Notes: a model not told the origin generated them from the letters alone. 64,000 bases of DNA from an uncultured Prevotellaceae bacterium (GCA_900318335.1 ONKF01000002.1:60151-124150), one strand, 5' to 3'. Positions 33,898-43,162 are shown, counted from the stretch's first letter. Program-made: numbers and translations.

Positions 33898-36174
33898 ATG
33901 ATGAAGAACTTAAAGACCCAACTCCTACTGTTGCTTGCTGCTACGGCATGTGCTGCCGTGATGACTGCCCAGACTGCAATGGGGCTGCATCAAGAGCGTG
34001 CCAATGTCGAGAAACTGTCAATCACGACACAGATGTTTCTCGACGAGCTGGAGCAGAGCAATGGTAATTTCGAAACCCCTGACTTGAGGATGAATTGGCC
34101 AGGCCAGTCCCAGTTGCTCACTCCCATGGGACGCCTTTATGCCACGCCCGATACCATTGACGGCGAGGTCTATATTTCGGCTTTTGTCAAGGTGACGGCA
34201 AACGACGTGATTGCCCAGTTGCAGGCTATGGGCGTCAGGGTCGAGACCATCTTTGATAACGGGTTGTTGACTGCCATGCTCCCGGTTGAGGGCATCAACA
34301 AGATTGCAGCTCTCGACGGCGTGAAACGCATCGAGGTGTCTCAGGTCATGACGATGGCCACCGATAGGGCCCGCCCCGCTATCAATGCCGACGACGTGCT
34401 GGCCTTCTCAGAAGAGGCTGCCGCCCTGGGGTTGCCGCATGGCTATGACGGCACTGGTGTGATTGTGGGCGTGATTGACCGTGGCATTGATTTTGACCAC
34501 ATTGCCTTCAAGGACAAGGACGGCAACTGTCGCATTAAGCGCGCCTATGTCTTTAATGGCGTCGAGGTGGATTATTACGGGACTGGTGATCTGCCCCGGG
34601 ATGGTGTCACCAATACCGACCACGGCACACACGTCAGCGCCATCGCTGGAGGGTCGAGTGTGATTATCAACGAGGATGTGGCAACGGTGACCGATGACCA
34701 CGCCAGCGCCACCTACGGCGGTGTGGCTCCAGGAGCCGAACTGTTCCTGTGCGGCCTGAATGGAATGAGGGACACGCACATCGCCAACGCTTTCAAGAGG
34801 ATCTGTGACTATGCCGACAGCGTGGGCAAGCCTGTCGTCATCAGCAACAGCTATGGCAACAATGTATATAACCGTGATGGTGGCGGAGCCCAGAGTGAGG
34901 TGATTGCTCAACTCTTTGGTGAGGATCATCCCGACCGCATCTGCCTGTTCGCGACGGGTAACAATGCCGGTCATAGCGCTGGAGGCCCTGGTGGCCTGTA
35001 CGTGAGCGGCAGCGCAAGCGCCGAAGCTCCCCTGGGTACCATTGTCTGCTCTAACCCGATAGTGTATGAGGTGGGATATCGTTATTATGTGGGCGAGTAT
35101 ATCGCCGATGCTTTCACCCGTGCTAACGATGCCACAGGTATCGGACTGAATATCCATGTGCTAAATAACACGACGGGCGAGGTGGTTGACTCACACAGCT
35201 ATACCAATGCCGACGGCAACATGACGTTGACATTGAGCACAGACTATTTCACGGGCCGGAACGGATCGTCGCCTAACGTGAAGATATGGTATGACTATAT
35301 GACCAAAAACGGATGCAAGCAGGTTCTGCTTCAGACGCCCAACGGCCTGATTAGCGAAGACTACACGCTTGCGATTGAGGTGTATCCCATCGGGGGCAGC
35401 TCTGACATCATCGACTTGTGGTCAAGCGGAAACTATTCCTTCTTTGACAACTACCTGACGACTCCCGGTCACACTTGGACCCAGGGCACCGATGACATGA
35501 GCGCGATTGCCAACGCTTGTTATCCCCAGGTGATTTCGGTCGGCTCCTATGTGACCCGCCCCCTCGAGGACAGCAATGCCATGGGTGACATCTCAGACTT
35601 TTCCAGCTATGCTGTCGAGGGAATGGGGCCGTTAGGCACCATGCACCCGTGGATTTCGGCTCCTGGCGAGTATCTCATCTCGGCCTATAACAAGTATCAC
35701 AGCAACGTCGATATGAATGATGTCGTCGTATCCAATCCGGATTGTCTCTACGGCTTGATGTCAGGCACATCGATGGCAACGCCCATGGTGGCAGGTACTG
35801 TGGCCCTGTGGTTGCAGGCTGCGACCGAGTGTGGCAAGCAACTCACGCTGAGTGAGATCAAGCACATCATGAAGGAAACCGCCATCCGTGACTCGTGGGT
35901 TACCGATGGCGCTAATGGAAGCCACTTTGGCAACGGCAAGATTGATGCGCTGGCTGGTATCGAGTACATCCTGACTGAGTATGGCGGCCACAATTATCAA
36001 CTGGGTGATGTGAACCATGATGGAGCAGTGAACGTCAAGGATATTACCGCGTTAATCGACTACCTGCTCGGTGAAGATGAAACCGCTTGTGACATCTGTG
36101 CCGACGTGAATGGCATCAATGGCGTGAACATTGTTGACATTACCGCCATTATCGACCTGGTACTCGGCGAATAA
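33898..36174 (+). CDS. Secreted subtilisin-like serine protease (S8) with dockerin-like C-terminus
   Basis: The 758-residue product has a signal peptide (about 1-23), an N-terminal prodomain-like part (about 30-150) and an S8 catalytic domain with D194 (GVIDRGIDFDH), H242 (DHGTHVSAIAGG) and S625 (SGTSMATPMVAG). A long insertion lies between His and Ser. Residues 703-756 are two dockerin-like repeats (GDVNHDGAVNVKDI and ADVNGINGVNIVDI), and the protein ends two residues later. Probably surface-exposed or released; substrate unknown. Confidence 0.92.
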   Translation: MMKNLKTQLLLLLAATACAAVMTAQTAMGLHQERANVEKLSITTQMFLDELEQSNGNFETPDLRMNWPGQSQLLTPMGRLYATPDTIDGEVYISAFVKVTANDVIAQLQAMGVRVETIFDNGLLTAMLPVEGINKIAALDGVKRIEVSQVMTMATDRARPAINADDVLAFSEEAAALGLPHGYDGTGVIVGVIDRGIDFDHIAFKDKDGNCRIKRAYVFNGVEVDYYGTGDLPRDGVTNTDHGTHVSAIAGGSSVIINEDVATVTDDHASATYGGVAPGAELFLCGLNGMRDTHIANAFKRICDYADSVGKPVVISNSYGNNVYNRDGGGAQSEVIAQLFGEDHPDRICLFATGNNAGHSAGGPGGLYVSGSASAEAPLGTIVCSNPIVYEVGYRYYVGEYIADAFTRANDATGIGLNIHVLNNTTGEVVDSHSYTNADGNMTLTLSTDYFTGRNGSSPNVKIWYDYMTKNGCKQVLLQTPNGLISEDYTLAIEVYPIGGSSDIIDLWSSGNYSFFDNYLTTPGHTWTQGTDDMSAIANACYPQVISVGSYVTRPLEDSNAMGDISDFSSYAVEGMGPLGTMHPWISAPGEYLISAYNKYHSNVDMNDVVVSNPDCLYGLMSGTSMATPMVAGTVALWLQAATECGKQLTLSEIKHIMKETAIRDSWVTDGANGSHFGNGKIDALAGIEYILTEYGGHNYQLGDVNHDGAVNVKDITALIDYLLGEDETACDICADVNGINGVNIVDITAIIDLVLGE

Positions 36175-36201
36175 GCTCGAGAGCCGTATAGACCAAATTA
36201 T

Positions 36202-36243
36202 AATTTCCCCCAAAGATGACACGAAACATCTTTGGGGGAAATT
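36202..36243. terminator. Strong bidirectional terminator
   Basis: A 17-bp perfect stem (36202-36218 with 36227-36243) has an 8-base loop and T/A-rich flanks. It separates the convergent protease and M28 genes. Confidence 0.92.
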
Positions 36244-36267
36244 TATTATACTTTATAGTGGTGAGGA

Positions 36268-37233
36268 CTATTTCTCCAATTCGGCGATGACGTTGAGCAG
36301 GGTCTGGCCGACTTGGGCGAGTGTGGCGGGATCAATGCTGTCCATGGTGTCGCTGGTAGTGTGCCAAACAGGACAGAACCCTGTCGGGCTGTCGCTGCGC
36401 ATGTCGATGATGTCAACGCAGGGGATGCCTGCGCGGTTGATGAAGACATGGTCATCGGTCACGGCGCCGCCTTGGGCATTGCTGAAGTGGCTGCCTGCAG
36501 CACATTTCCACACGAGGTCAGCAAAGCCGCTGGCATATTGAGTCGAATAGTACTCACGGGTGAAGGTCGCATCGCTGGCACCCACCATGTCGAGCAGGAT
36601 GCCGAACAGTGGTTTGTAATCTTTCACGTGGGGATGCTGAACCCAGTACTGGGTACCCAGTCCCCATGATTCTTCATTGTCGTCAATACCCATGTCCTCG
36701 GCATCAACCAGCACGATGTCCACACCGAGGGTGGTGCCTGTTGACTTGAGTTGGCTGGCCAGTTGCAGCAGCACGCCTACTCCACTGGCACCGTCATTGG
36801 CACCCATTACGGGCTTGCGGTGATTGCTCTCATCAGGATCGTTGTCGGCCCAGGGGCGGGTATCCCAGTGGGCAAGGAGCAGCAGACGCTGGCTGGCTTG
36901 GGGATTGATGACGCCGATGATGTTCTTGATGTTTAATTTGCCCTCGGTAGCGGTCTGGACAGTACCTGTCTGCATCATGACGGTGTCGCAAGAGGTGCGC
37001 AGGGTGGTCATGAGCCAGTCGGCACACTGGGCATGAGACGAGGTGCCGGGAACACGGGGACCAAATTCACATTGCTGGCGCGTCAATGCGTAAGCACCAT
37101 CGCCGTCAAAGACGTTGCTCACCTTCTGGGTAGCGGTGTCGCTTGAGCTTGTGTCACTGGTTGTGGAAGTGCCTGTGCTGCCGCATGCGGTCATGATGGT
37201 GGCAAGCAACATATATAATAATGTCATTCTCAT
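36268..37233 (-). CDS. M28-family zinc peptidase lipoprotein (glutaminyl cyclase-like)
   Basis: I start at 37233, giving 321 residues beginning with a lipoprotein signal (LATIMTAC, Cys about 17); the longer frame runs through a terminator hairpin. The M28 metal-binding pattern is visible: LLLAHWDTRPWAD, GANDGASGVGVLL and VDAEDMG. Members are aminopeptidases or glutaminyl cyclases, and this size fits either. It lies directly after the secG terminator with no clear promoter of its own. Confidence 0.88.
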   Translation of the reverse strand: MRMTLLYMLLATIMTACGSTGTSTTSDTSSSDTATQKVSNVFDGDGAYALTRQQCEFGPRVPGTSSHAQCADWLMTTLRTSCDTVMMQTGTVQTATEGKLNIKNIIGVINPQASQRLLLLAHWDTRPWADNDPDESNHRKPVMGANDGASGVGVLLQLASQLKSTGTTLGVDIVLVDAEDMGIDDNEESWGLGTQYWVQHPHVKDYKPLFGILLDMVGASDATFTREYYSTQYASGFADLVWKCAAGSHFSNAQGGAVTDDHVFINRAGIPCVDIIDMRSDSPTGFCPVWHTTSDTMDSIDPATLAQVGQTLLNVIAELEK

Positions 37234-37248
37234 GATAGGAAATAAAAA

Positions 37249-37297
37249 GATGCGGTATGTCTTGACCCGCTGTGATGCGGATACGACATACCGCATC
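37249..37297 (-). terminator. Terminator after secG, just before the M28 start
   Basis: A 13-bp perfect stem (37249-37261 with 37285-37297) is followed on the minus strand by TCTTTTTATT. The M28 start codon is 15 bases beyond the stem, so readthrough here would control M28. Confidence 0.85.
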
Positions 37298-37326
37298 CTT
37301 GATGTTGTTAAGATACGGTGGATAGA

Positions 37327-37707
37327 TTACTTACCCTCGGTGGCAGGAGCCTCGGCGGGAGCAGTAGCCTCTGCCTTGGGAGAAGCGGCAGCTGCGGGAG
37401 CCTCCTCGGTCTGAGTGCCGAAGTTGGGAGCCTGAGTCTCGCTGGTGGGTAACTTCTTGAGCTGGGGAGCACCCTCAACGATGCTGGGAGCGGTAACAAA
37501 TGCCGAAGCGATGCTCAGAACGCAGATGAAGATGGAAAGACCCCAAGTTGCCTTCTCAACGAAGTCGGTGGTCTTGCGAACACCCATAAACTGGTTGTAA
37601 CTATTCACATTGGCAGCAAGGCCGCCACCTTTAGATTTTTGGATAAGGATTACACCGATCAACAGAATCGATGCGATCACAATCAGAATTGCAAAAATAA
37701 TGTACAT
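37327..37707 (-). CDS. secG: Preprotein translocase subunit SecG
   Basis: The 126-residue product has two membrane helices (about 3-22 and 56-75) joined by the SecG loop ILIQKSKGGGLAANVNS. The tail from about residue 80 is rich in Ala, Pro and Glu, a common extension in Bacteroidota SecG. It is part of the SecYEG channel. It ends the run acyltransferase, sigma-54 activator, lptE, TPR-like gene, secG. Confidence 0.94.
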   Translation of the reverse strand: MYIIFAILIVIASILLIGVILIQKSKGGGLAANVNSYNQFMGVRKTTDFVEKATWGLSIFICVLSIASAFVTAPSIVEGAPQLKKLPTSETQAPNFGTQTEEAPAAAASPKAEATAPAEAPATEGK

Positions 37708-37719
37708 TTTTTCTTATTT

Positions 37720-38487
37720 TTAGTTGTTTAGTGTCTCATTTAAGACCAATTTGGTCAAAAACCGAATTTGGTCTGCAAAGTAAATACTTTTTTCTGGATA
37801 TTTCAAACTTAATCGCTTAATAATTTCAAGTGCCTGTGAATATTTGTGTCTGGAGATGTACATTTTAGCCAGACTTTCACTGAGCATGGAATCATCGTTT
37901 TGGGTAGGATTGTCGATGGATTCCTCGGCGATTTCGGCCTTCTCTTTGTCATCGATCGGGGTGGTGACGGGGGCCTGGGCCGCCTGTTCGCTCAGTTGCA
38001 TCTGTTCAGCGATAAACTGGTTGATGAGTTCGTCCTGGGAGTCACCCTTTGAGGGCGGGATACCGCCTTCCTCCTTCTCCTGGGCGGCGAGCACGTCGGC
38101 ATAGTCGGGCTGCGGGTTGAAGATGGCGCGGCTGATGGCCTCGACCTCCCCAGGACTCGTTTTCCCGTAATTGTCCAGAAAACGGTCGATAGTAGTCACC
38201 GTGTCGGGGGTCTCGGGCAGGGCCTCGGGGGGATAGAAATGGGTCATCAGGCCGGTGTCTTCGCCCAGCAGCAACCCCAGCGCATGGCGGTCGGGAAATG
38301 AGATGGCGAGCCTTGCGAGCACGTCCTCGTTGCCTTTCACGCCATTGTGCTCGAGGTAGAGCAAGGCGGGCAGCACGCTGTAGGGCGCATCCTGCTCGGC
38401 GCGCTCCAGCCACTGCCTGGTGACCTCGCCCTCCATTGTGGCGGCGAGTCCCTTGACTTCCTCAATCCATGTTGTCACATCGTTCAT
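37720..38487 (-). CDS. Uncharacterised soluble protein with a TPR-like C-terminal helix pair
   Basis: The 255-residue product has no signal or membrane segment. The final part (KMYISRHKYSQALEIIKRLS, about 212-231) looks like one TPR unit; the middle is acidic and probably disordered. It ends 12 bases before secG and starts 69 bases after lptE. Its place between lptE and secG suggests a link to envelope biogenesis, but no function can be assigned. Confidence 0.75.
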   Translation of the reverse strand: MNDVTTWIEEVKGLAATMEGEVTRQWLERAEQDAPYSVLPALLYLEHNGVKGNEDVLARLAISFPDRHALGLLLGEDTGLMTHFYPPEALPETPDTVTTIDRFLDNYGKTSPGEVEAISRAIFNPQPDYADVLAAQEKEEGGIPPSKGDSQDELINQFIAEQMQLSEQAAQAPVTTPIDDKEKAEIAEESIDNPTQNDDSMLSESLAKMYISRHKYSQALEIIKRLSLKYPEKSIYFADQIRFLTKLVLNETLNN

Positions 38488-38556
38488 GAATCCGATACCT
38501 AATCTCTAAAACCTGACTGTGTCAATAATCGTGCCAATGATAATTGTCGTCACTTT

Positions 38557-39072
38557 TTACCAGTCTCCGAGTGTCGCGTTAAATATCAGGTCCGACAGGT
38601 CCTTGCAGATCTGGTTGCACAACTCGTCCTGAACATCAACGAGCAACTCGCTGCTCGAAAAATCGCGGTAGGCGCTGAAGGAGAGGTCTTTGGACAACGC
38701 CTGGTTCTTGTTGTTGATGTACTTGACGCGCACGCTGATGGTCAGTCGCGTCTGGCTGGCATAGGCATCCTCGCCAACGGCTTGGGGCGACAATTGGTAA
38801 TTGGTGATTTCGCCCTCCATGCGCAGGTCGGCGTTATTGCTGTCGATGACTCGCAGGCGGGTCTGCTGGGCAATCATGTCGGTCATGCGGTTCTCAAACA
38901 TGGACTGCAATGGCGGATATACCAGTGCGGCACGGATGGGAAACTCTCCGAACGAGATGGTCTTGTAGATGTTATAGTCGATAGACGCGCCGTTGAGCGT
39001 GTACCTGGGAATGCAGGCATTCCAGCACAGCGCGGCCATCGCCAGGGTCAATATGATAAGGGCGCGTTTCAC
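38557..39072 (-). CDS. lptE: LPS-assembly lipoprotein LptE
   Basis: The 171-residue product has a lipoprotein-like signal (LCWNAC) and the LptE-family pattern CIPRYTLNGASIDY near the N-terminus and VDVQDELCNQICKDLSDLIF near the end. LptE plugs the LptD barrel and helps place LPS in the outer membrane. Its ATG overlaps the last base of the upstream sigma-54 activator gene, so expression is probably coupled. Confidence 0.86.
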   Translation of the reverse strand: MKRALIILTLAMAALCWNACIPRYTLNGASIDYNIYKTISFGEFPIRAALVYPPLQSMFENRMTDMIAQQTRLRVIDSNNADLRMEGEITNYQLSPQAVGEDAYASQTRLTISVRVKYINNKNQALSKDLSFSAYRDFSSSELLVDVQDELCNQICKDLSDLIFNATLGDW

Positions 39073-40325
39073 TATCGTTCCAGGTTATATTGCTTAATCT
39101 TGCGGTAGAGGGTGCGCTCCGAGATTTTCAGCTCCTGGGCAGTGAGCTTGCGGCGGCCGTTATTGTGGCGCAGGGCATTCTCGATGGTCTCACGCTCGGT
39201 CTCGTCAAGGGTCTTGACGGTCTCGCTCTCCACGTCCATGGCAGACACCTCGTCGACGTGGCCCAGTTCTTGAGCCTCGCGCTGCATGTTGCGGTAGGGT
39301 GAACTCATGCTCATGCTGTCACTGTCGCCATACTCGAGCAGCGGGTTGGTTTCGCGCTTGAGTTCATGCACGCTCGATGCGACATGGGATGTGGGACCAA
39401 CGCCATCCATGCGTTTCTTTAGGGCCTCGATTTCGGCACGCATCGACAGGATGAGGGTGAACAGTTGCTCGCGTTCGGCATTGTAGTCGTAGTTGGGTTG
39501 CGACTGCACGGTGAGTGCGGTCTCGCGGCTGTTGGGCATGTACTGGCTCAGCGTGGCGGCATCGACCGTGTTGCCAGACTCAAAGAGGGCTACCTGTTCG
39601 ATAACGCTCTTCAACTGGCGCACGTTGCCGGGCCAGTGGTAGGTCTTGAGCAGGTTATGGGCATCATCGCTCAGGGTCACAGGGGCTGTGCGGTTCTCGG
39701 TGACGAAATTGCGCAGGAACAGCCTGGACAGCAGTATGATGTCGTCGCCACGGTCGCGCAGGGGAGGCACGTTGATCTGCACCGTCGAGAGTCGGTAGTA
39801 CAGGTCCTCGCGGAACTTGCCGTCCTTCACGGCCTGCAGCATGTCCTTGTTGGTGGCAGCGACAATGCGGATGTTGGTCTTGCGTACGGTGCTGTCGCCC
39901 ACGCGCAGGTATTCACCGTTCTCGAGCACGCGCAGCAGGCGGGCTTGGGTGCTCATGGGCATCTCGGCTACCTCGTCGAGGAAGATGACGCCACCGTCTG
40001 CTTCCTCAAAGTATCCCTTGTGGTCGGCAATGGCACCGGTGAATGAGCCCTTGACGTGGCCAAAGAGTTCACTGTCGATGGTTCCCTCGGGGATTGCGCC
40101 GCAGTTCACGGCGATGTATTTCTTGTGCTTGCGGGGACTGCTCTCGTGGATGATTTTGGGGAATGACTCCTTACCTGAACCGCTCTCACCGATGATGAGC
40201 ACGCTCAGGTCGATAGGGGCCACAAGCATGGCGCGGCGGATAGCTGCAATCAGCGCGGGCGACTCGCCCACGATGCCAAAGCGCTGCTTGATGGCGCGGA
40301 TGGTGCTGTCATTTATTGTTGCCAT
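39072..40325 (-). CDS. Sigma-54-dependent transcriptional activator without receiver domain
   Basis: The 417-residue product starts almost directly with the AAA+ domain: Walker A GESGSGKE (46-53), the sigma-54 contact loop GSFTGA (93-98; usually GAFTGA) and Walker B GVIFLDEVAEM. The C-terminus has a Fis-type helix-turn-helix (LKISERTLYRKIKQYNL). No receiver, PAS or GAF domain precedes it, so the signal input is unclear. It overlaps the acyltransferase gene by 13 bases and lptE by one base, an arrangement consistent with envelope-related control. Confidence 0.92.
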   Translation of the reverse strand: MATINDSTIRAIKQRFGIVGESPALIAAIRRAMLVAPIDLSVLIIGESGSGKESFPKIIHESSPRKHKKYIAVNCGAIPEGTIDSELFGHVKGSFTGAIADHKGYFEEADGGVIFLDEVAEMPMSTQARLLRVLENGEYLRVGDSTVRKTNIRIVAATNKDMLQAVKDGKFREDLYYRLSTVQINVPPLRDRGDDIILLSRLFLRNFVTENRTAPVTLSDDAHNLLKTYHWPGNVRQLKSVIEQVALFESGNTVDAATLSQYMPNSRETALTVQSQPNYDYNAEREQLFTLILSMRAEIEALKKRMDGVGPTSHVASSVHELKRETNPLLEYGDSDSMSMSSPYRNMQREAQELGHVDEVSAMDVESETVKTLDETERETIENALRHNNGRRKLTAQELKISERTLYRKIKQYNLER

Positions 40326-41200
40326 TTTTTCATTTTATAGGTTTCTGCTTTCAGGAATTTTCCTAATTCCTCGGGCGTGGTGTATTGTGCATATTCTTCG
40401 GGCATGATGGGATCATGTACCGATACTCTGAAGTTGTAATCCTTTCGGCGGAACATCTCGGCGGGAAGTCTCAGCGTTCTCAGTTTCCAGCTGATGGCAC
40501 CCAGTAGGAGCGAAATCCAGCTGTTGTGGCCGTGGATATAGATGGGGATGACGGGGACTTTGAGCTTCTGGATCAGGCGCATAATCACGGGTTGCCACTC
40601 GCGGTCCTCTACGCGCAGGTGCTTGTTGAGTTTGCTCACGGCGCCGGCAGGGAAGAATCCCACCGGATGACCGGCCTTGACGTGTTTCATCGTCTCGCTG
40701 ATGCCCTGCATCGACACGGCGCGTTTGGCGGGGTCATCGCTGGCAAGCGCATCGACGGTGATGAAATTGGGCATCATGCCGCCAATTTTACCCAGAATCA
40801 TATTCACCATGAACTTGTAGTCGGGCCTATGGGTGCCGATGATGTGAATCATCATCACTCCATCAACGGCGCCAAAGGGGTGGTTGCTCACCGTGATAAA
40901 CGCTCCCTCGGGCAGGTTGTCCAGCACCTCACCGTTATTGTAGGTGATGGTGGCATTCAGGTCCTTAAGTACGCCTGTACAGAAGGGGACGCCTGGCGTG
41001 TGGCAGTTGTGGCCGTGAATCCAGTTGGCGTCATCCATGTCGAGCAAGTGGAATAACCACTTGACCAACTTGGGCTTGCCGTCAAAGAACGGCACCATTT
41101 TCCTGATGTCATCATAGTCCAGAATGTCGGGCTTGATGGGAGGGGCTTGTTGTGCTTGCTCTTGTTCGGGTTTGTTTTGCTGTATCTTGTTTTCTTCCAT
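40313..41200 (-). CDS. PlsC-like acyltransferase
   Basis: The 295-residue product has the acyltransferase motif region VSNHPFGAVDGVMM (His then Asp with five residues between, as in hemolysin-like PlsC relatives), then GFFPAGAVSK and VPIYIHG blocks matching the family's later motifs. It probably acylates a phospholipid, lysolipid or amino lipid at the inner membrane; the acceptor is unknown. It is the first gene of the run ending with secG. Confidence 0.82.
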   Translation of the reverse strand: MEENKIQQNKPEQEQAQQAPPIKPDILDYDDIRKMVPFFDGKPKLVKWLFHLLDMDDANWIHGHNCHTPGVPFCTGVLKDLNATITYNNGEVLDNLPEGAFITVSNHPFGAVDGVMMIHIIGTHRPDYKFMVNMILGKIGGMMPNFITVDALASDDPAKRAVSMQGISETMKHVKAGHPVGFFPAGAVSKLNKHLRVEDREWQPVIMRLIQKLKVPVIPIYIHGHNSWISLLLGAISWKLRTLRLPAEMFRRKDYNFRVSVHDPIMPEEYAQYTTPEELGKFLKAETYKMKKWQQ

Positions 41201-41224
41201 TATATGTCAATATTTTTCGGGCTG

Positions 41225-41232
41225 CAAAGTTA
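41225..41232 (-). promoter_or_regulatory. -7 element for the acyltransferase-secG run
   Basis: Read on the minus strand this is TAACTTTG, 24 bases before the start codon; no clear -33 element. Confidence 0.6.
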
Positions 41233-41370
41233 CATACATTTTTGAGAACTGACAGCTAAAAACCGTTAAAAAGTGACATTTTGGCAGACTTTTTCCGTCT
41301 GCCCAAGTTGTGGTGTTTGACTAATGTATTGGAAATCTGAATTTTATGTATATATTCAAGAAAACAACCA

Positions 41371-41418
41371 CCTCAAGTAGCAATCGATGTGTGGAGCACT
41401 ATCGAGGGCAACTTGAGG
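41371..41418 (-). terminator. Possible hairpin terminator after the 186-residue protein gene
   Basis: CCTCAAGT (41371-41378) pairs with ACTTGAGG (41411-41418), with further pairing inside (ATCGAT/ATCGAG). On the minus strand a TGGTTGTTTTCTT stretch follows. The rest of 41233-41453 shows nothing I can name. Confidence 0.5.
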
Positions 41419-41453
41419 CGGCAGTATAAAGTGATGTGTCCTGTTCCAGCCGG

Positions 41454-42014
41454 TTAGTCTTTTTTCTCCTCGGCTTGCGGGGCTTTGTCCTTATAGGGGT
41501 TTGTCTTGATGAAGTTGGTGTCGCGCTCGATACTGGTGACAACGTGCTTGGAATTGCCGCGCCACAGGACTTTGCCCTTGTATTCGTCATAGGTGAGGAC
41601 GACGCGTTGTCCGTCCTTGGCCCAGCGCATGGCTTCCAGTGCCAGGCTGTCGTTGGGGATGGAGAAGTAAAAGTCGCTGTGCAGGGCCATCAAGGTGTCC
41701 TCAATGTAACTCTCGCTGATCATTTCACCCTCGTAGGTCTTGAATACGGCACCCTCGTTGCTCACTTGCATGATCCAGCCTTTCTCCTGGCTCGTGCGGT
41801 AAGGGCTGAAGTAGTGCTGCCACATCCACCATCCTAAAAATACCACCATAGCAAGGATGAGGAGGGCGAGAATCACCTTGAGCGTATTGCCGCGGCGCTC
41901 GATGGTGGCCTCCTTGATTTCACGCTCCTCGCGTTCCTGCTCGGTCTCCTGGTGTGACTGCTGCTCCTCCTCGGGAGCATTGTCGGTGAAATAGTCGTCA
42001 AAGTTGTCGTCCAT
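41454..42014 (-). CDS. Uncharacterised single-pass membrane protein
   Basis: The 186-residue product has an acidic, Gln/Glu-rich N-terminus (about 1-40), one membrane helix (about 48-66, VILALLILAMVVFLGWWMW) and an exported C-terminal domain of about 115 residues ending in a charged Lys/Glu tail. I do not recognise the family. It follows the LPG-synthase-like gene by 32 bases on the same strand. Confidence 0.72.
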   Translation of the reverse strand: MDDNFDDYFTDNAPEEEQQSHQETEQEREEREIKEATIERRGNTLKVILALLILAMVVFLGWWMWQHYFSPYRTSQEKGWIMQVSNEGAVFKTYEGEMISESYIEDTLMALHSDFYFSIPNDSLALEAMRWAKDGQRVVLTYDEYKGKVLWRGNSKHVVTSIERDTNFIKTNPYKDKAPQAEEKKD

Positions 42015-42046
42015 AGTTTTGAGTTTTTTTAGTCCTTAGTTATTTT

Positions 42047-43099
42047 TCAAAGTTTTATTTCATCATTGGTGGTGTCGACCACAGTCTTGCCGCTCTCGAT
42101 GCGGTTGCGGTCAATCGTCATGCTGATGAAGGCATAGATGCCCAGTGCGATAATCAGCACCTGCTGGAATCCCCATACAAGCATGGCAAATGCCGATGCG
42201 CGGGGGTCAAAGTGTGAGGGTGAGAATACGCCAATGCCGTAGAGCGACAGGCCGAAGATGGTGGCGACATGCCATGCGCCCAGACCGCCATTGGTGGGAA
42301 TGCCCATGCCGATACTGCTCAGGACAAAGACCACCAGCACCGCCAGCACACTCAGGTTGCTGGTAAAGTTGAACGCCTGGCAGGCGAGATACAGCTGCAG
42401 GAAATAGCATCCCCAGATGAGGATGGTGAGTAACAGGAACCACCACTTGCCGTCCATGCGGCCGATGCCGGCAAAACCTTCCCACAGGTTGCGGGCCATA
42501 AGCTGGATTTTCTTGATGATCTTGTTCTCGGTCTTCATGACCAGCAGCCAGCCAAATGCGATGATGAACAATGCGGCGCCAATCCAGATGCGGGCATCGC
42601 TCGCCACGTTTATGAAGTTCTCCTTCATCTGCGGATAAGCGTCAAAGAACTGTCCGAAGGCTCCTTGCGCCAGCAGGAACGTGACCAGTGTCAATAGGAG
42701 CACGGTAGCGGTATCGGTCAGACGGTCGGCCACCATCGAACCCATGACCTGAGTCACCGAGGCCTTCTGCCTGTTGGCAATGTAGCCGCAACGCCACACT
42801 TCACCCAGGCGGGGAAACACCAGGTTGACGGCATAGGTCCCGAAGATGCTGTTCAGCACAGCGCTGAACGAAGGCTTCACGTCGATGGCCTTGAGCTGGA
42901 GGCGCCATCGCAGTGCACGGAAGATGTGGCTCAGGATGCTCACCACCGCCACTGCTGCAAACCACCAATAATTGACATCGTTCTTGAGCGTGTCCATCAT
43001 GCTTGTGACGTCCACATTCTTATACAGGAAATACATCAATCCAACGCCGATGACGAGAGGAATGCCGTATTTTACCAAATAGGATATTACCTTTTTCAC
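42047..43099 (-). CDS. Lysylphosphatidylglycerol synthase TM-region (UPF0104) family protein
   Basis: The 350-residue product has about eight membrane helices and matches the flippase-like region shared with MprF (ALRWRLQLKAIDVKPSFSAV, GIGMGIPTNGGLGAWH). It lacks the soluble aminoacyl-transferase domain, so it is the membrane part only, thought to move lipids. It is divergent from rsmA; the two promoters overlap in a 125-base gap. Confidence 0.85.
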   Translation of the reverse strand: MKKVISYLVKYGIPLVIGVGLMYFLYKNVDVTSMMDTLKNDVNYWWFAAVAVVSILSHIFRALRWRLQLKAIDVKPSFSAVLNSIFGTYAVNLVFPRLGEVWRCGYIANRQKASVTQVMGSMVADRLTDTATVLLLTLVTFLLAQGAFGQFFDAYPQMKENFINVASDARIWIGAALFIIAFGWLLVMKTENKIIKKIQLMARNLWEGFAGIGRMDGKWWFLLLTILIWGCYFLQLYLACQAFNFTSNLSVLAVLVVFVLSSIGMGIPTNGGLGAWHVATIFGLSLYGIGVFSPSHFDPRASAFAMLVWGFQQVLIIALGIYAFISMTIDRNRIESGKTVVDTTNDEIKL

Positions 43100-43162
43100 G
43101 TTTTTTCTTTTAATGTTGAGTTAAATAGTTCCGTGCATTGCTACAAGTCGCCAAAAAATCGC

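Noticed and set aside
2437-36174. Evidence for a cellulosome
   Set aside because: Dockerin-like tails are present but no cohesin, scaffoldin or cellulase set is seen, so I describe them only as dockerin-like tags.
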